Below, in pieces: positions 33,930-44,309 of a stretch of 64,000 bases of DNA; the first letter of the stretch is position 1, and each line of letters opens with the position of its first letter. Position numbers and translations under genes: made by a program. Below the pieces are notes generated by a model. The model did no database searches. It had not been told where the DNA came from and saw only the letters and a list, made by a program, of their open reading frames with translations. This DNA is from Skeletonema tropicum (Eukaryota > Bacillariophyta > Thalassiosirophyceae > Thalassiosirales > Thalassiosiraceae), in assembly GCA_037178625.1 (NCBI GenBank), contig CM074127.1, positions 5,208,001-5,272,000 on the forward strand, read 5' to 3'.

Positions 33930-35365
33930 ATGATTTCGAAGGCGATGGCTCTGTTCAAAGCACCTTCTATTAAAAGAGTGTGTGATTGCGGTGGCAGTGA
34001 AACATTAACAATCAAAAACACCGCCGCCACCACCACTCGAAGTAGTACCCTAACTTCCCAATTATCTCTTTCGTCATCAAATTCCACCAAAAATGGGGAT
34101 GTTGAACTCATCAAGGTTGTGGAAGCGGATGAGGAACACAATTCTTGTCCATCAAATAATGATGACGATATTGGCTATCAACGCTTTTTAGCCATCCTCA
34201 AGAGTCCTAGTGGGTCCTGTAAAGAAAAGAACGATGCTGTGCCTATCGAAGTGAATGTAAGTACGTCTAGCTTTGGATATCTAAAGTACTACATGCAAGG
34301 TCATGAGTATGCATTCTTCTGTCTTTCTTCAATTCTCTAACCTATTTGATGTGACTTCTAATACTCTCAACTGTTGCTTTTGCTTTCTTTGATGCCAACT
34401 ATCCATCTATTCTCACGATTCAGGAATCGGAAGGAGATGCAGTCTACAATAAGTTATTCGTCAAAGAACATGAATCTCCTCATACAATCTCACATGAACC
34501 CATGCGAGAGACCAGTATCTTTCCCAAGGACGACGTCGATGACGTTGCCAACTTTATTGACGTAAAGAAACTCGTTGGAAAGAGTGAGACTAACTATTAC
34601 TACTCCAAAGCTAATCTATCCTCACGTAAAAAGGTTGAAAAGATCAAGATGAAGAAGAAACGGCGACGGTCATTAGATAATTTTGACGACTCTGTGGACT
34701 CAAGAACGGATTTCCTCAGACACTGCATTAGGGCAAGTGCGTACAAAGGCCCGACAGCTGTAAAAAAAGATGGGTCGTCTCTTCAGAGCATCATGACAAG
34801 AAGAATTAATGTACTGACGCCCATAGATTCTACCTTGTCTACCGAAGCCTCTCACGGGGACAAAGCTGTTACCTTTTCGCATGTAGACTTGCGTGAGTAC
34901 GAGCGAGTTCCTGGTGACAACCCTTGTGTGAGAGGAGGTGTCCCGCTCTCCATCGGCTGGAAACATGTCCAACACGATCCTATCTGCTTAGACGACTATG
35001 AGAGATTCAAGGGACCTCCTCGTGATAAAATTGAAATGATGGTCCCAGCCAGTGTCCGTAGGTCAATGCTTCGAGATGAATTTGGAGCATCTATACATGA
35101 ACTCAACGCAGCAATGAAATCTGCCAACATATCCAAGAGGCAACGGGCGCACACGATTGCATCAGAGAATTCTGAGGTATTTCAAGAAGTTCTTGAGAGC
35201 GCCGAGCGGAAGTTCAAACGCGTCGTTGGAAAGGCGGCTAGCTCGGAGAAGCAAGCTGAAGAATTATGGGAGGCTTCTCGTGATGCAGTAATGAACGAAT
35301 ATTTGCAAAATGCTTCGACTCATCTTGTTAGTAATGAGAGCGCAACAGATTCTCTAACTTCTTGA
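33930..35365 (+). CDS. Diatom-type unknown protein with GDNP...GVPLSIGW motif, paralogue 1
   Basis: Exons 33930-34256 and 34424-35365 with a 167-nt phase-0 intron (GTAAGT...TTCAG); 422 residues. The N-terminal exon is Ser/Thr-rich and variable. The second exon starts an alignable region with the gene at 39737: DVANFIDVKKLVGKSETNYY, a Lys/Arg-rich stretch (KIKMKKKRRRS) that could be a nuclear signal, HVDLREYERVPGDNPCVRGG, VPLSIGW, a PRDKIEMMVPASVRRSMLRD block, and a helical basic C terminus. I recall the REYxR..GDNP..G.PLSIGW pattern as recurrent in diatom proteins of unknown function. No enzyme motif. The role is unknown; the basic region suggests nuclear or nucleic-acid contact only weakly. 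Confidence 0.82.
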
Positions 35366-36049
35366 ATCGTCTATTATCTTGTTAGTGAGGATATCCATCT
35401 CATCGTGCTCTAATTACGCAAGAGATGGGATTACGCTTGTCTTCGAAAATTAGTATGTAAAATTGTATACCTAGAGTATTCTTCTTTGTTCCTTCTCTCT
35501 TGCTATCATGTTGTAATGAACGTTCACTAATACGCCAGTATGCAGACCAACACTTCTGAGGTGTAAATAGTACCTTTTATGAAGGAGTGCGTTCGTAAAG
35601 ATTCTCTTGCTCATCCAAAAGAAGAAGACTTGCAGCTGCAATCGATATGGAGTCTCATCCCTTCATAAATTTGAAACAGTTTGCCTCACGTCTTGCAACC
35701 ATGCCTCACAGGCGGAAAAGCACGTACGGTAGTAGTCATATCGCCAGACCTTGATGGTGATGGGAATCCTATTTGGTCAGTTGCCACCGAAAGACAGCTT
35801 GGCTAGCACCCGACTGACTCGTATTCAAAATGAAAGCATGACGACGACCAGTCTTTATCTGTCAGCGGCTGTGGAGACTCCTCTCAACGTTTCTTATCCG
35901 CAAATATGTACATCCAGATGTGCGATGTGTCATAGGTGCATCATACTACTTCATGTTGTAGGAGTAGTACTTAGCGATGGTGAGCTTCATTTGATTTTTG
36001 CGGCTAAACATCAATAAAATGGAGAGGAAACTCTTGTGAAGATATTATA
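35366..36049. other. Intergenic, no gene seen
   Basis: 3' flank of the gene at 33930. Open frames near 35751-36017 lack any recognisable motif. No repeat or RNA gene visible. Confidence 0.5.
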
Positions 36050-36270
36050 TAGGCTTTGGATATGGGGGCGAGGGGGGGACCCCGATATTGAGGGTTCTGA
36101 TCAGGTTCTAAATGGGGATTTAATGGCCCATATTAGCCAATGTATTTGGATAGGTTTAGACGCAATCACGGGAGTTTTAGTTCACTAACCGTCCCCCCTT
36201 CTCGAAGGGGGGAACTAGGGGTAAACCCCCCCGATAAAGGATAGACTAGCCCCCTATATCCAAAGGCCTA
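36050..36270. mobile_element. MITE, copy 1 (TA-flanked, G/C-run ends)
   Basis: Ends aggctttggatatgggggc and, inverted, gccccctatatccaaaggcc form ~20-bp imperfect inverted repeats flanked by TA. The same ends and inner blocks (cgaggggggga, ccgatattgagggttct, ccccccttctcg) occur at 41650-41832. No coding capacity. TA flanks would fit a Tc1/mariner-type insertion; not proven. Confidence 0.75.
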
Positions 36271-36510
36271 TGTGAATGCCACGCACACTCAACTTCCCTT
36301 CCCATTATTTAAATCCTTTCGACAGCTTGCACGTGGGAATCAGATCATGATGAAGATCCTCCTGTAACAGCTGTCCCGTAACGTAAGGTCACGACAAATC
36401 ACGAAAAAAAAAAAATTAACGGAAATCTTAAAGTACGTCATGGTTGGCCCTCCAGGGGCGAAATTATCTACAATTATCTAGAGCAATGTCACAAGTTACT
36501 ACCCTTCGAG

Positions 36511-37445
36511 TAGCGTAATGGAATTTCACCATTTTTGGAGGGGGTTGAAAATTGCAGGTTGAAATTTCAGAAATTTCAGAAATTTCAAGGGATTAAATTT
36601 CACTCTAGCTTATCCTGAGATAGTCGTAATACTTTGCACTCTGCAGTCAACACATCACTCTAAGAGAGACTGTCAGCAAGCTTCTTTCCAAGCATCTTCT
36701 TCGCATCCATGATATGACGGAGGTTTTCCTTCCCTCGAAGAAGTGCAACACCAGTTGGATCCTTCATCCTATTCCTATCCTTCACAAGAATGCTGTTCTT
36801 CAGAGGTTTGGCCCTACGCTCACAATCCATCGATCCGACAGTTCCCATAGACATTAGAGGCTTAGCAACCAATCGATAGAAGTCAGATGATCCTGCATAA
36901 CATTCAAACCACGTGATGCGACCAGAAATAGCACCAGTTGATTCCACATACTGTACCACATTTTTGATACTAAAAGACTTGTTGTTCTGTTGCAGCTGTT
37001 CCAAAGATGGAAGCGATGGAAGTGGAACGTCAAAAGAATGAATGACTAAGTTGATTTGTGCACATACCCGCACCCAAAATAAGAGCCATCCGCGCCCAAA
37101 ATCATCTGGTACATGCCAATGCAGGAACACGCATGTAAGCTGAATTACTACGAAGGAATAAGTAATACTGCATTGTTAGTCGCCAGCATTTTGGTGAAGA
37201 GTTACTCTCCGCTGAGTTGACAAACTCATCATCTGGATGGTGCGTGGTGTTCTTTGGGGTTTGGTGGTTGGTGGAATGAAGGGTCTTAGGTTATTTTTGT
37301 GCTACGTGTTGGTTCAGTACCATCCGTTCGCGCCAGAATTTTTGTGAAATTTCATTGTTGGCCAAAATTGGTGCAACTTTCACCCTGTAAATTTCACGAA
37401 AGTTGCAGTAGTGAAATTTCACCCTTTTGAAATTCCATTACGCTA
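36511..37445 (-). mobile_element. Internally deleted hAT derivative (935 bp)
   Basis: Termini identical to the element at 30195-33423 and flanked by the perfect 8-bp duplication CCTTCGAG at 36503-36510 and 37446-37453. The left ~530 bp match the left end of the master (one extra 9-bp agaaatttc copy) and the right 398 bp match its right end with no indel. About 2.3 kb of the master (30718-33025) is missing, replaced by a few filler bases. It retains only the last part of the transposase reading frame and must rely on transposase in trans. Confidence 0.95.
36660..37130 (-). pseudogene. Truncated hAT transposase C terminus in the derivative
   Basis: The last ~130 codons of the transposase (from SFDVPLPSLPSLEQLQQNNK onwards) are the same as in the gene at 30335, fused across the deletion joint to an unrelated short leader. 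No catalytic residues remain. It could in principle make a protein with only the dimerisation region, but no start context supports this. Confidence 0.85.
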
Positions 37446-37602
37446 CCTTCGAGTGTAATTAAGCAAATAACCAACAGTTTTTCCATCACCCCGGAATTAG
37501 CAAAGAGGAAGTGATATGAAATTCCAAACCAAGTAATGGTCTTTTTTCCCAGATCGCACTCCGAGCTGCGACACCTCAAACAGCCAGGATTTGGCACGGG
37601 GG

Positions 37603-37656
37603 AGACTCGAACCCAAGACCCCGAACCAGAAGAGAGGCGGTGATACCACTACACCA
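37603..37656 (-). promoter_or_regulatory. Pol III A and B boxes of the SINE
   Basis: A box TGGTGTAGTGG at 37656-37646, a perfect fit to TRGYNNANNNG, starting at position 12 of the SINE. B box GGTTCGAGTCT at 37613-37603 differs from GGTTCGANTCC at the last base. The 32-bp spacing is normal for a tRNA-type internal promoter. Confidence 0.75.
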
Positions 37657-37686
37657 CACCACCCCTCAGGTCACGACAAATCACGA

Positions 37687-39736
37687 CTAGAATCGATATA
37701 GCTGTCTTAAATCAACAAACCCATGAGGTAGATTTTTTTGTGTACGTAGGAATCGTCTAAGAAGCGGTACCAAAGTGGCGCCAACGATCATCGAGCACAT
37801 CGTCACCATGGGATTTCCGCCCGATCATCGTACTTTACTAGAGGCATGGTGTTATTATACAAAAGATGTAATGCTCGGGGTATTTATATGGATATATATG
37901 AATGTATGAAGTGACTTGATATGTACCGATTTTTACATTTGATGCAAAATAAAAGCCAATCAGTGCACATGGATGTTTATCCTCATCTCCTCCGTGATCA
38001 ATGAACGATGGTGCTATAACAAATATTTCAGCACTATCGACACCAAACACTGTTAAAATAACGATTATACAGTTATGTTATGAATGTGTATATCTTTTTG
38101 TTGCATAATAATTCGTTTTGAGGCCCACAGATCCCTGTCATTCAACACAAACACTTGTGTTTGAACACCTATCTCCTACAAGAGAATACACTTTGTGCAT
38201 TCCAACAATATCAGCAGTGACCATATGCAGCTTTATCCGTCAACCATTACTTCATTGAAACCGGAGAATCATAACAAGTCACTGAAGATTCCACTCCGAT
38301 CTATTCAGAGCAATGTAGCGCCATAACAACAGCCTTCTTCGGAGACAATATGTGCACTTATTCCACCCTGATTGAACTTCAAGTCACACAACTATGACCC
38401 TGTCTCTCCAATCAAATGCAATAGTTGCTGTGCCTTTGTTGTCGGATGGTGAGGTTGGATTGAACAACGAAACCATTGCAGTTTGTTCGAGGAATGGCCA
38501 TGTGTTGGGCTATGGTGATACCAAGGCTGAGTTCGCCGATGGTAGTGTAGTCAGTGAAATCGGATCTCCTTAACAGCTCCATGGCACAAAGCGATCCTTC
38601 CATATTATTGAGAGCTCTCCTGTCGTGTTTAGTTGTCTCGTCATGATCAGAGGTCGGAATAGAGCAATGAAATGGGTGACATTTGTGTGTAATCGGTGAT
38701 GTGATGTGCAGCAGCAACATGGTGCCTGACGGAGTGCTATGACCATATGAAGTCACTAACAATGAATCACACCGACACCCAATGTCTATATGTATAAGCG
38801 GCGGCGAGGGTTGATGGAGAGAGGCCGATTGTACCATTCATATTGAGTGGAATTGGACGATGATGCTACGATGATGGTAATTTGCGCTGCTATAGCGGCA
38901 TTTTGATTTGCGTCTCTGCTCTTTAATAACTAAGTGGGTAGGCTCGGCTTTGGATTCCTTGTGTTCTAAGCTATTCATGGACTACCATACCCAACCACCT
39001 GTAGATGTAATGGAGGAGGTGCGATTTTTTATGTTATGGCACTTTTATGGCGGAAATGGTGCCATGGCGTGGTGGATTGTCGCGGTGGTGGAACTTTTTG
39101 GTGGTGGCCAAAAACACATTTGGGGGCTCTTCTGACCTTCTCAAGTGCCGGATGGAGCTAAATACTATTCCTACGTACATAGGCCACCCCGCACGGTCCG
39201 TGATTTTAGACAGCTATTAAGCTTTCCCCTCCTAACTTGAAGTGGGCTGCTTCTGTGAACTTCGGCAGCAAAGCGCCGCACAATTGCACCTTTCGGCAGA
39301 AGATGCTCTACGTGGCGGCAGTTTGACGCGCTATGCGTGATGTTCGCTCCTCAGTACGATTAAGTTAAAGGCCTTTCTCAGAATGATACGCCATATATGT
39401 AGAGTTAGATGTTCCGTCTGTTGGTTGCGTGCTTTTCTTCTCTTCACTGTCTCAATCAGCTGCACCTCGCTCTAAATATATGCGCTGTGTCCATGTCCGT
39501 CACTCAAAGCGTAAGGACTTACATCATCACTTACACGGCACAGCAAGTCAATTTTGAATGCAATTGCATGCTTCTCAAGTTAAATCAGCAGTAGACGGAA
39601 ATATATCAACTACACCATTCTTTACTTAGTGCAACACTGCTTTGCAGCAACCCTGGTTCCAGCGCGGATTGAAAAAAGCCGATAACCCGGTTTAGTTTTT
39701 AATGCAGTTTGACACGCAACATCTTCACATAATATA
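37687..39736. other. 2-kb intergenic stretch
   Basis: Between the SINE and the paralogue 2 gene. Minus-strand open frames at 37838-38050 and 38412-38837 and one plus-strand frame at 38908-39135 have no recognisable motif or conserved copy nearby. No transposon ends or RNA gene found. Confidence 0.45.
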
Positions 39737-41065
39737 ATGTCACCGCCATCTGACTCTGATATTCTGGTTATTCCAACGGAGTCAGATAATATCCAAGACA
39801 GCACCAACAAAATAATTTCCTTGAAGAAAGAGACCGAGTCTTTAAGCGACGGCTCTTCAGATCCTGTGAACGAAGAAAAAAAGTCAGCTGAGGTGAGTAC
39901 ACATCTTATGTCTGATGGGTCAACAAAAATTATTAATTGTCTCGACCTCTAACGCTCACTTAATCTGTTTAATGTGTTCTAATATCTCTTTCTCTCTCTG
40001 CACTGATAGGGTGAAGAAGAAATTGCCGTCCCAAAAGCTGAGTTGGGGGGGAAGAAACAAGATCCGCCCTCTCTCGAACCATCCACGATGGATACAGTTC
40101 TTTCAGAGGAGTCTGTAGAGGCACATGAGATCGACTTCAGGAGTCAAAGATTATCAGCTGAGTTGGAAAAAAAGCTTGATGCCGACGTGAACAACGTGGC
40201 CAACTATATTGACATCAAGAAAGTTGTGGGGAAAAATGAATCCAATTATTATTACACGCCAAAGAATCGATCTACACGTAAGAAGATTGCAAAAATCAAG
40301 AAACCGAAAAAGGGTCGGTCGGAGGAGGTAGATAATTTGGATACCTCGCAGCATTCCAAACTTAATATACTTGATGGGTGTTCCGGCAGGAGTTCCTACT
40401 TTGGTCCAACACCAACTCTTCGAGATGGAACTCCCGTCGAGGGAATCCTCAAGAACAGGGCCTATTTTCTCCGCATGGATAGACGACGCAGCTCCTTGAG
40501 ATCAAATCAGTCAGAGGTCTCTACCAAATCTGTGGAACTGAAATCTGTTCATATTCGTGAACACGAACGGATTGCGGGGGACAACCCCTGCGTTTCATCG
40601 GGTGTCCCCCTGTCGATAGGGTGGGGATCTGTCCAACACGATCCCATCCCTCTGGACGACTACGAGTCTGCCAAGGGAGCCCCTCGCGATAAAATTGAAA
40701 TGATGGTTCCAGCCAGTGTGCGGAAGTCGATGCTTCGAGACGAATTCAAGGTTTCTATCGCTGAACTCAACGCATCAATGAAAATTGTTAATATAACCAA
40801 GAAGCAAAGACGGCACACCGTAGCATCAGAACACCTCGAGGGGTGGCAAGAAGTGTCGGAGAGTGCGAAGCGTAAGTTCAAGCGACTGATGAATAAGACT
40901 AGTACGAAGAAGGAGGAGGCTGCGCTATGGGAGCAAGCGCATACGGCAGCGACTCAAAACTTTTTGAAGACATTTGGGTCGGATGCCCTGGCGGTGCAAA
41001 ATCCAGAACTTCATGCTGGTGCTACGGAGATGCCGAAGGAAATTTCCATTGAAGCGGAAAAGTAG
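39737..41065 (+). CDS. Diatom-type unknown protein with GDNP...GVPLSIGW motif, paralogue 2
   Basis: Exons 39737-39892 and 40010-41065 with a 117-nt phase-0 intron (GTGAGT...GATAG); 403 residues. It aligns with the gene at 33930 throughout exon 2: NVANYIDIKKVVGKNESNYY, KKIAKIKKPKKGRS, HIREHERIAGDNPCVSSG, VPLSIGW, SVQHDPIPLDDYE, PRDKIEMMVPASVRKSMLRD, and a basic helical C terminus with HTVASEH. The first exon is acidic and unlike that of paralogue 1, but intron phase and place are the same, pointing to an old tandem duplication now separated by 4.4 kb of mostly transposon DNA. No known catalytic or binding motif; function unknown. Confidence 0.82.
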
Positions 41066-41649
41066 ATGGGGTGTTTTAGTGTTTCCACTACCATCTGAGT
41101 GGAATAAGCAGCTGGGAAGGGTAAACTTCCTTCGTGAGGTGGATTCATTTTCCACTTGAATTCACGCAGCCAAGGAGACCCCAGGGTTTGAAAGAATGTA
41201 ATTTAGTTTGTTTGACGAAAGTTGATAGAAAGTGATTATTAAGAAATGATTTATTAATTACCTTTTTCATGGTTTCAGAAGTTGGTTCAGGGAACTATTC
41301 GGCAACAGCTTCAGAGTTGATGCACAATAAGTACTGAAAGCTATGATCCAATACTTACTCTCTATCTACTTTTACTATTCTCATCATTACGACCGCCAAC
41401 AACATCAGTCAAGAAGTCAGATGATGCTAGTTTACTAGCATCTTATCTTACCTTAATCTAACCAACAGCCAACCCTTAGAGCATCCACTCTTACCAGTAG
41501 AGCAGTGCGGCGTACGATAGACTTTCGAAGGAATATTTAATGATAAGAATTAAGATACCGATCTTCATCATGAGTACTTACATCAAAAAGCAAGAAGATC
41601 GCGATCTTTTGGAATCTTTTGAGACAAAAAATCTTCTGTGCTTCTCGAA
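41066..41649. other. Intergenic, no gene seen
   Basis: 3' flank of the paralogue 2 gene. A/T-rich, with no recognisable open frame or repeat. Confidence 0.45.
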
Positions 41650-41832
41650 AGGCTTTTGGATATAGGGGGGCGAGGGGGGACTCTCCCGATATTGAGGGTT
41701 CTTGTCCGTCCGTGGCAAATCGTCTAATGCGAGGAGCTTCGCTAACTAGTCTTCCCCCCCTTCTCGCAGAGGGGAAGAATAGGGGGTAATCCCCCCATAA
41801 CGGGAAGGCTAGCCCCCTATATCCAAAGCCTA
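41650..41832. mobile_element. MITE, copy 2
   Basis: Same family as 36050-36270: begins aggcttttggatataggggg, ends gccccctatatccaaagcct, with shared inner blocks ccgatattgagggttct and cccccccttctcg. The middle differs and is shorter (183 bp in total), so the two copies are not recent siblings. Confidence 0.75.
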
Positions 41833-42109
41833 TGCCAATCTCTCCAGATTATGTCAAGAAGGTGTCAAAGCAAAACGTCAACAACTTCTTACCCAGCAAG
41901 CACAGCAAAGATATTATTTGTGGCAAGATAGTGCATACTTAGTGCATGCATCCATTCGGACCCCAAGTGCGATTCCTATGCACCAAGATTCGCTGTTCAG
42001 CTCTATCAAGATCCATGCCGCTGCTCAAGAAACAGTAGAAGGAATTTGAATTTGCCAGATATTTGATATTTTTTGAAAGAAATCGACAACAACAACTTAG
42101 CATAATAAT

Positions 42110-43906
42110 ATGATGTTGTCATCCACCTTCACCTTTATTCGACAAGCACGGCAGAGTGGAAACATCCGGGCATGTCTCTCCACCAGAGGATTCACCAGCA
42201 GCTTCGACAAGGCTGGTAACCTCGCCGATGTTTGTGAACTAAACGTGGTAAAGAGTACATTTCCTCCAATCGAACCATCATCGCTACAACAACCCGCAGT
42301 GCCAGAATTCGTCACATCGGATTGGAATAGCCCCACACTAGCGAACAAGATAGCCATTCGAGATGGATCCACCGGAGAGTCGAGGTCCTTTTCCGACTAT
42401 CACACCTCCATGACAAATGTAGCCTCGGCTCTCCATTACGAATATCAACTAAAGCCAGATGAAACCGTTGCATTGTTCTCACCCAACAATATTGACTACC
42501 TCCCCATCTGCCTCGCGGTAGGGATGTGTGGCTCGAAAGTTGCCCCCATCAATCCCCTTTCGACTGCAGAGGAACTATCGAAAATTCTCGAACGGAGTTC
42601 TTCCAAAATCCTATTTGCTCATGCCAAATTGTTGCCCGTGGCATTGGAGGCGGCGGCTAGTAAAACATGTTGTGATGGTGGTGTTGTGGAACATGTGGTG
42701 GTGATTCCGGATGTGGAATCTGATCCGAAGATGATGGCAGAGGGAACTATTGTGAATTTTGAGAGTCTCTCCAAGTATATTCATACCTCACCCTTGACAA
42801 AGACTGTTGAGGCTGTGAAGGATGTACACAATCATCCATGGCTGCTGCCGTATTCGAGTGGAACGACGGGTCTTCCAAAGGGCGTGTGTCTCAGCCACAA
42901 CAACTTGATTAGCAATCTTCTTCAAATGGATATCATCGAAGGAAAGGCGATACCCCAGGATCACAAACTATACAGTCCATTGCCCTTTTTTCATATCTAT
43001 GGTTTCATGGCATCACTACTCTACTCTGCCTGGAAGGGAAATGAACTCATTACGACAAGCGGTCGATTCGATCTTGAAACATTCTGTAGTTTAGTTCAAG
43101 AACACCAACCCGAACGTGCACATCTTGTGCCACCGATCATTCTAAACCTTGGAAAACAACCCGTGGTAGATAATTATGACATGTCTAGCATCAACACGAT
43201 CGTTTCGGCAGCCGCCCCGCTTGGGTTGGAAACGGAAACAATGACGAAGAAAAGGATAGGTGCAAATATCAAACAAGCTTGGGGAATGAGTGAGCTTTCT
43301 CCTCTTGGGACAATGAACTGTGATTTCAACGCGAGGACAGCTTCTGTTGGACCATTAATGCCGAGCACATTTGGGAAAATTCTCGATGTTGACACTGGCA
43401 AGAGCCTGGGACCAAATCAATCTGGTGAACTGGCAATCAAGGGTCCTCAAGTGATGATGGGGTATTTAAATGACATTGAAAAGACAGACGAGTGTCTTAG
43501 TGATGGAGGGTGGCTGAGGACGGGAGATCTCGCACACTACGATGAAGATGGGTTCTTTTATATTACGGATAGGATCAAGGAGATGATAAAAGTACGTGGG
43601 TTTCAAGTTGCACCTGCCGAACTAGAAGAATTGATTCTGAACAATGAGCACGTTCAGGATGTGGCAGTTGTCCAGATTCCAGATGAAGAGAGTGGAGAAT
43701 TGCCGCGAGCATATGTTGTTCGGAAGCCTTCTGCAGATCCAAAGGAGGTTACGGAAGAATACTTGAAAGACTGGGTAAAGGAGAGAGTATCTCCATACAA
43801 ACGTATTGAAGGAGGTGTGGTGTTTACAGATGCTATTCCGAAATCTGCTAGTGGAAAAATCCTCCGCAGAGTTCTTAGGGATCAGGTGAAGGAAGAGTTT
43901 GCTTGA
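42110..43906 (+). CDS. 4-coumarate:CoA ligase-like / acyl-CoA synthetase (AMP-forming)
   Basis: 598 residues, intronless. All adenylating-enzyme signatures are present: P-loop-like YSSGTTGLPKGV near residue 250, the aromatic-rich core PFFHIYGFMASLLYSAW near 290, GWLRTGDLAHYDEDGFFYIT near 465-485, the hinge DRIKEMIKVRGFQVAPAELE, and PKSASGKILRR near 576 with the catalytic Lys. Such enzymes activate a carboxylic acid with ATP and load it onto CoA. The closest look is to 4CL-like/peroxisomal acyl-CoA ligases; the acid substrate cannot be told. The N terminus (MMLSSTFTFIRQARQSGNIR) is basic and Ser-rich, consistent with a mitochondrial leader. I see no C-terminal SKL peroxisome signal (it ends VKEEFA). 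Confidence 0.9.
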   Translation: MMLSSTFTFIRQARQSGNIRACLSTRGFTSSFDKAGNLADVCELNVVKSTFPPIEPSSLQQPAVPEFVTSDWNSPTLANKIAIRDGSTGESRSFSDYHTSMTNVASALHYEYQLKPDETVALFSPNNIDYLPICLAVGMCGSKVAPINPLSTAEELSKILERSSSKILFAHAKLLPVALEAAASKTCCDGGVVEHVVVIPDVESDPKMMAEGTIVNFESLSKYIHTSPLTKTVEAVKDVHNHPWLLPYSSGTTGLPKGVCLSHNNLISNLLQMDIIEGKAIPQDHKLYSPLPFFHIYGFMASLLYSAWKGNELITTSGRFDLETFCSLVQEHQPERAHLVPPIILNLGKQPVVDNYDMSSINTIVSAAAPLGLETETMTKKRIGANIKQAWGMSELSPLGTMNCDFNARTASVGPLMPSTFGKILDVDTGKSLGPNQSGELAIKGPQVMMGYLNDIEKTDECLSDGGWLRTGDLAHYDEDGFFYITDRIKEMIKVRGFQVAPAELEELILNNEHVQDVAVVQIPDEESGELPRAYVVRKPSADPKEVTEEYLKDWVKERVSPYKRIEGGVVFTDAIPKSASGKILRRVLRDQVKEEFA

Positions 43907-44309
43907 CTTGCAGTCTTTGGATCTGCTTCCCCTGCGTTCCTTGAAGGTCTCAGCGAGATTTATTTCATCATTCCTGAGCATGACCTAGCTGTTTCTTGAA
44001 TTGTGTACCAGTGGAACCTCGGTTATTATGACAAATTTCTGTCACATACATTATGACATGGGTGCTTCTCGGGCTGCTTCTCGTCCTTCTCCCCAAATAT
44101 CAATAAGTACTTGTGATGCACAGGTTCGCTAAGTACCTATGTTTTGCTACACAGCATTATAGTAATCAAAAGAATTCCGTTCATACCAATTTGCTTACGT
44201 TATATGAAATCTTTCCCTTTACAAAATTATCTTCTGCCTCCTGCAGAATCATCGTACGTTCACCTTACAAATAATCTTATAGCCAATGAACGTATCACAC
44301 TTCAATGTG
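43907..44309. other. Intergenic between convergent genes
   Basis: 3' sides of the ligase gene and the HSF gene. No feature visible. Confidence 0.5.

Larger units (their letters stand above)
36386..37686 (-). mobile_element. tRNA-derived SINE with T-run tail, split by a hAT insertion
   Basis: A perfect 19-bp direct repeat, AGGTCACGACAAATCACGA, lies at 36386-36404 and 37668-37686 and is the target-site duplication. Read on the minus strand, the body begins at 37667 with a tRNA-like head carrying pol III A and B boxes, and ends at 36405 in a run of 12 or more T (A on the plus strand) after ...gttaat. The hAT derivative at 36511-37445 interrupts it; without this, the SINE is ~310 bp. The head is degenerate in the anticodon and T stems, so it is tRNA-derived rather than a working tRNA. 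A T-run 3' end is known in plant Au-type SINEs, but no family name is claimed. Confidence 0.82.

Noticed and set aside
37594..37667. A true tRNA gene
   Set aside because: The head has good A and B boxes, but the anticodon and T stems do not pair properly and it starts exactly at a 19-bp target duplication. It is better explained as the head of a SINE.
37838..38837. Small minus-strand frames as possible genes (37838-38050, 38412-38837)
   Set aside because: No recognisable domain, splice structure or repeat copy supports them; the first might be an exon of something, but nothing adjacent completes it.
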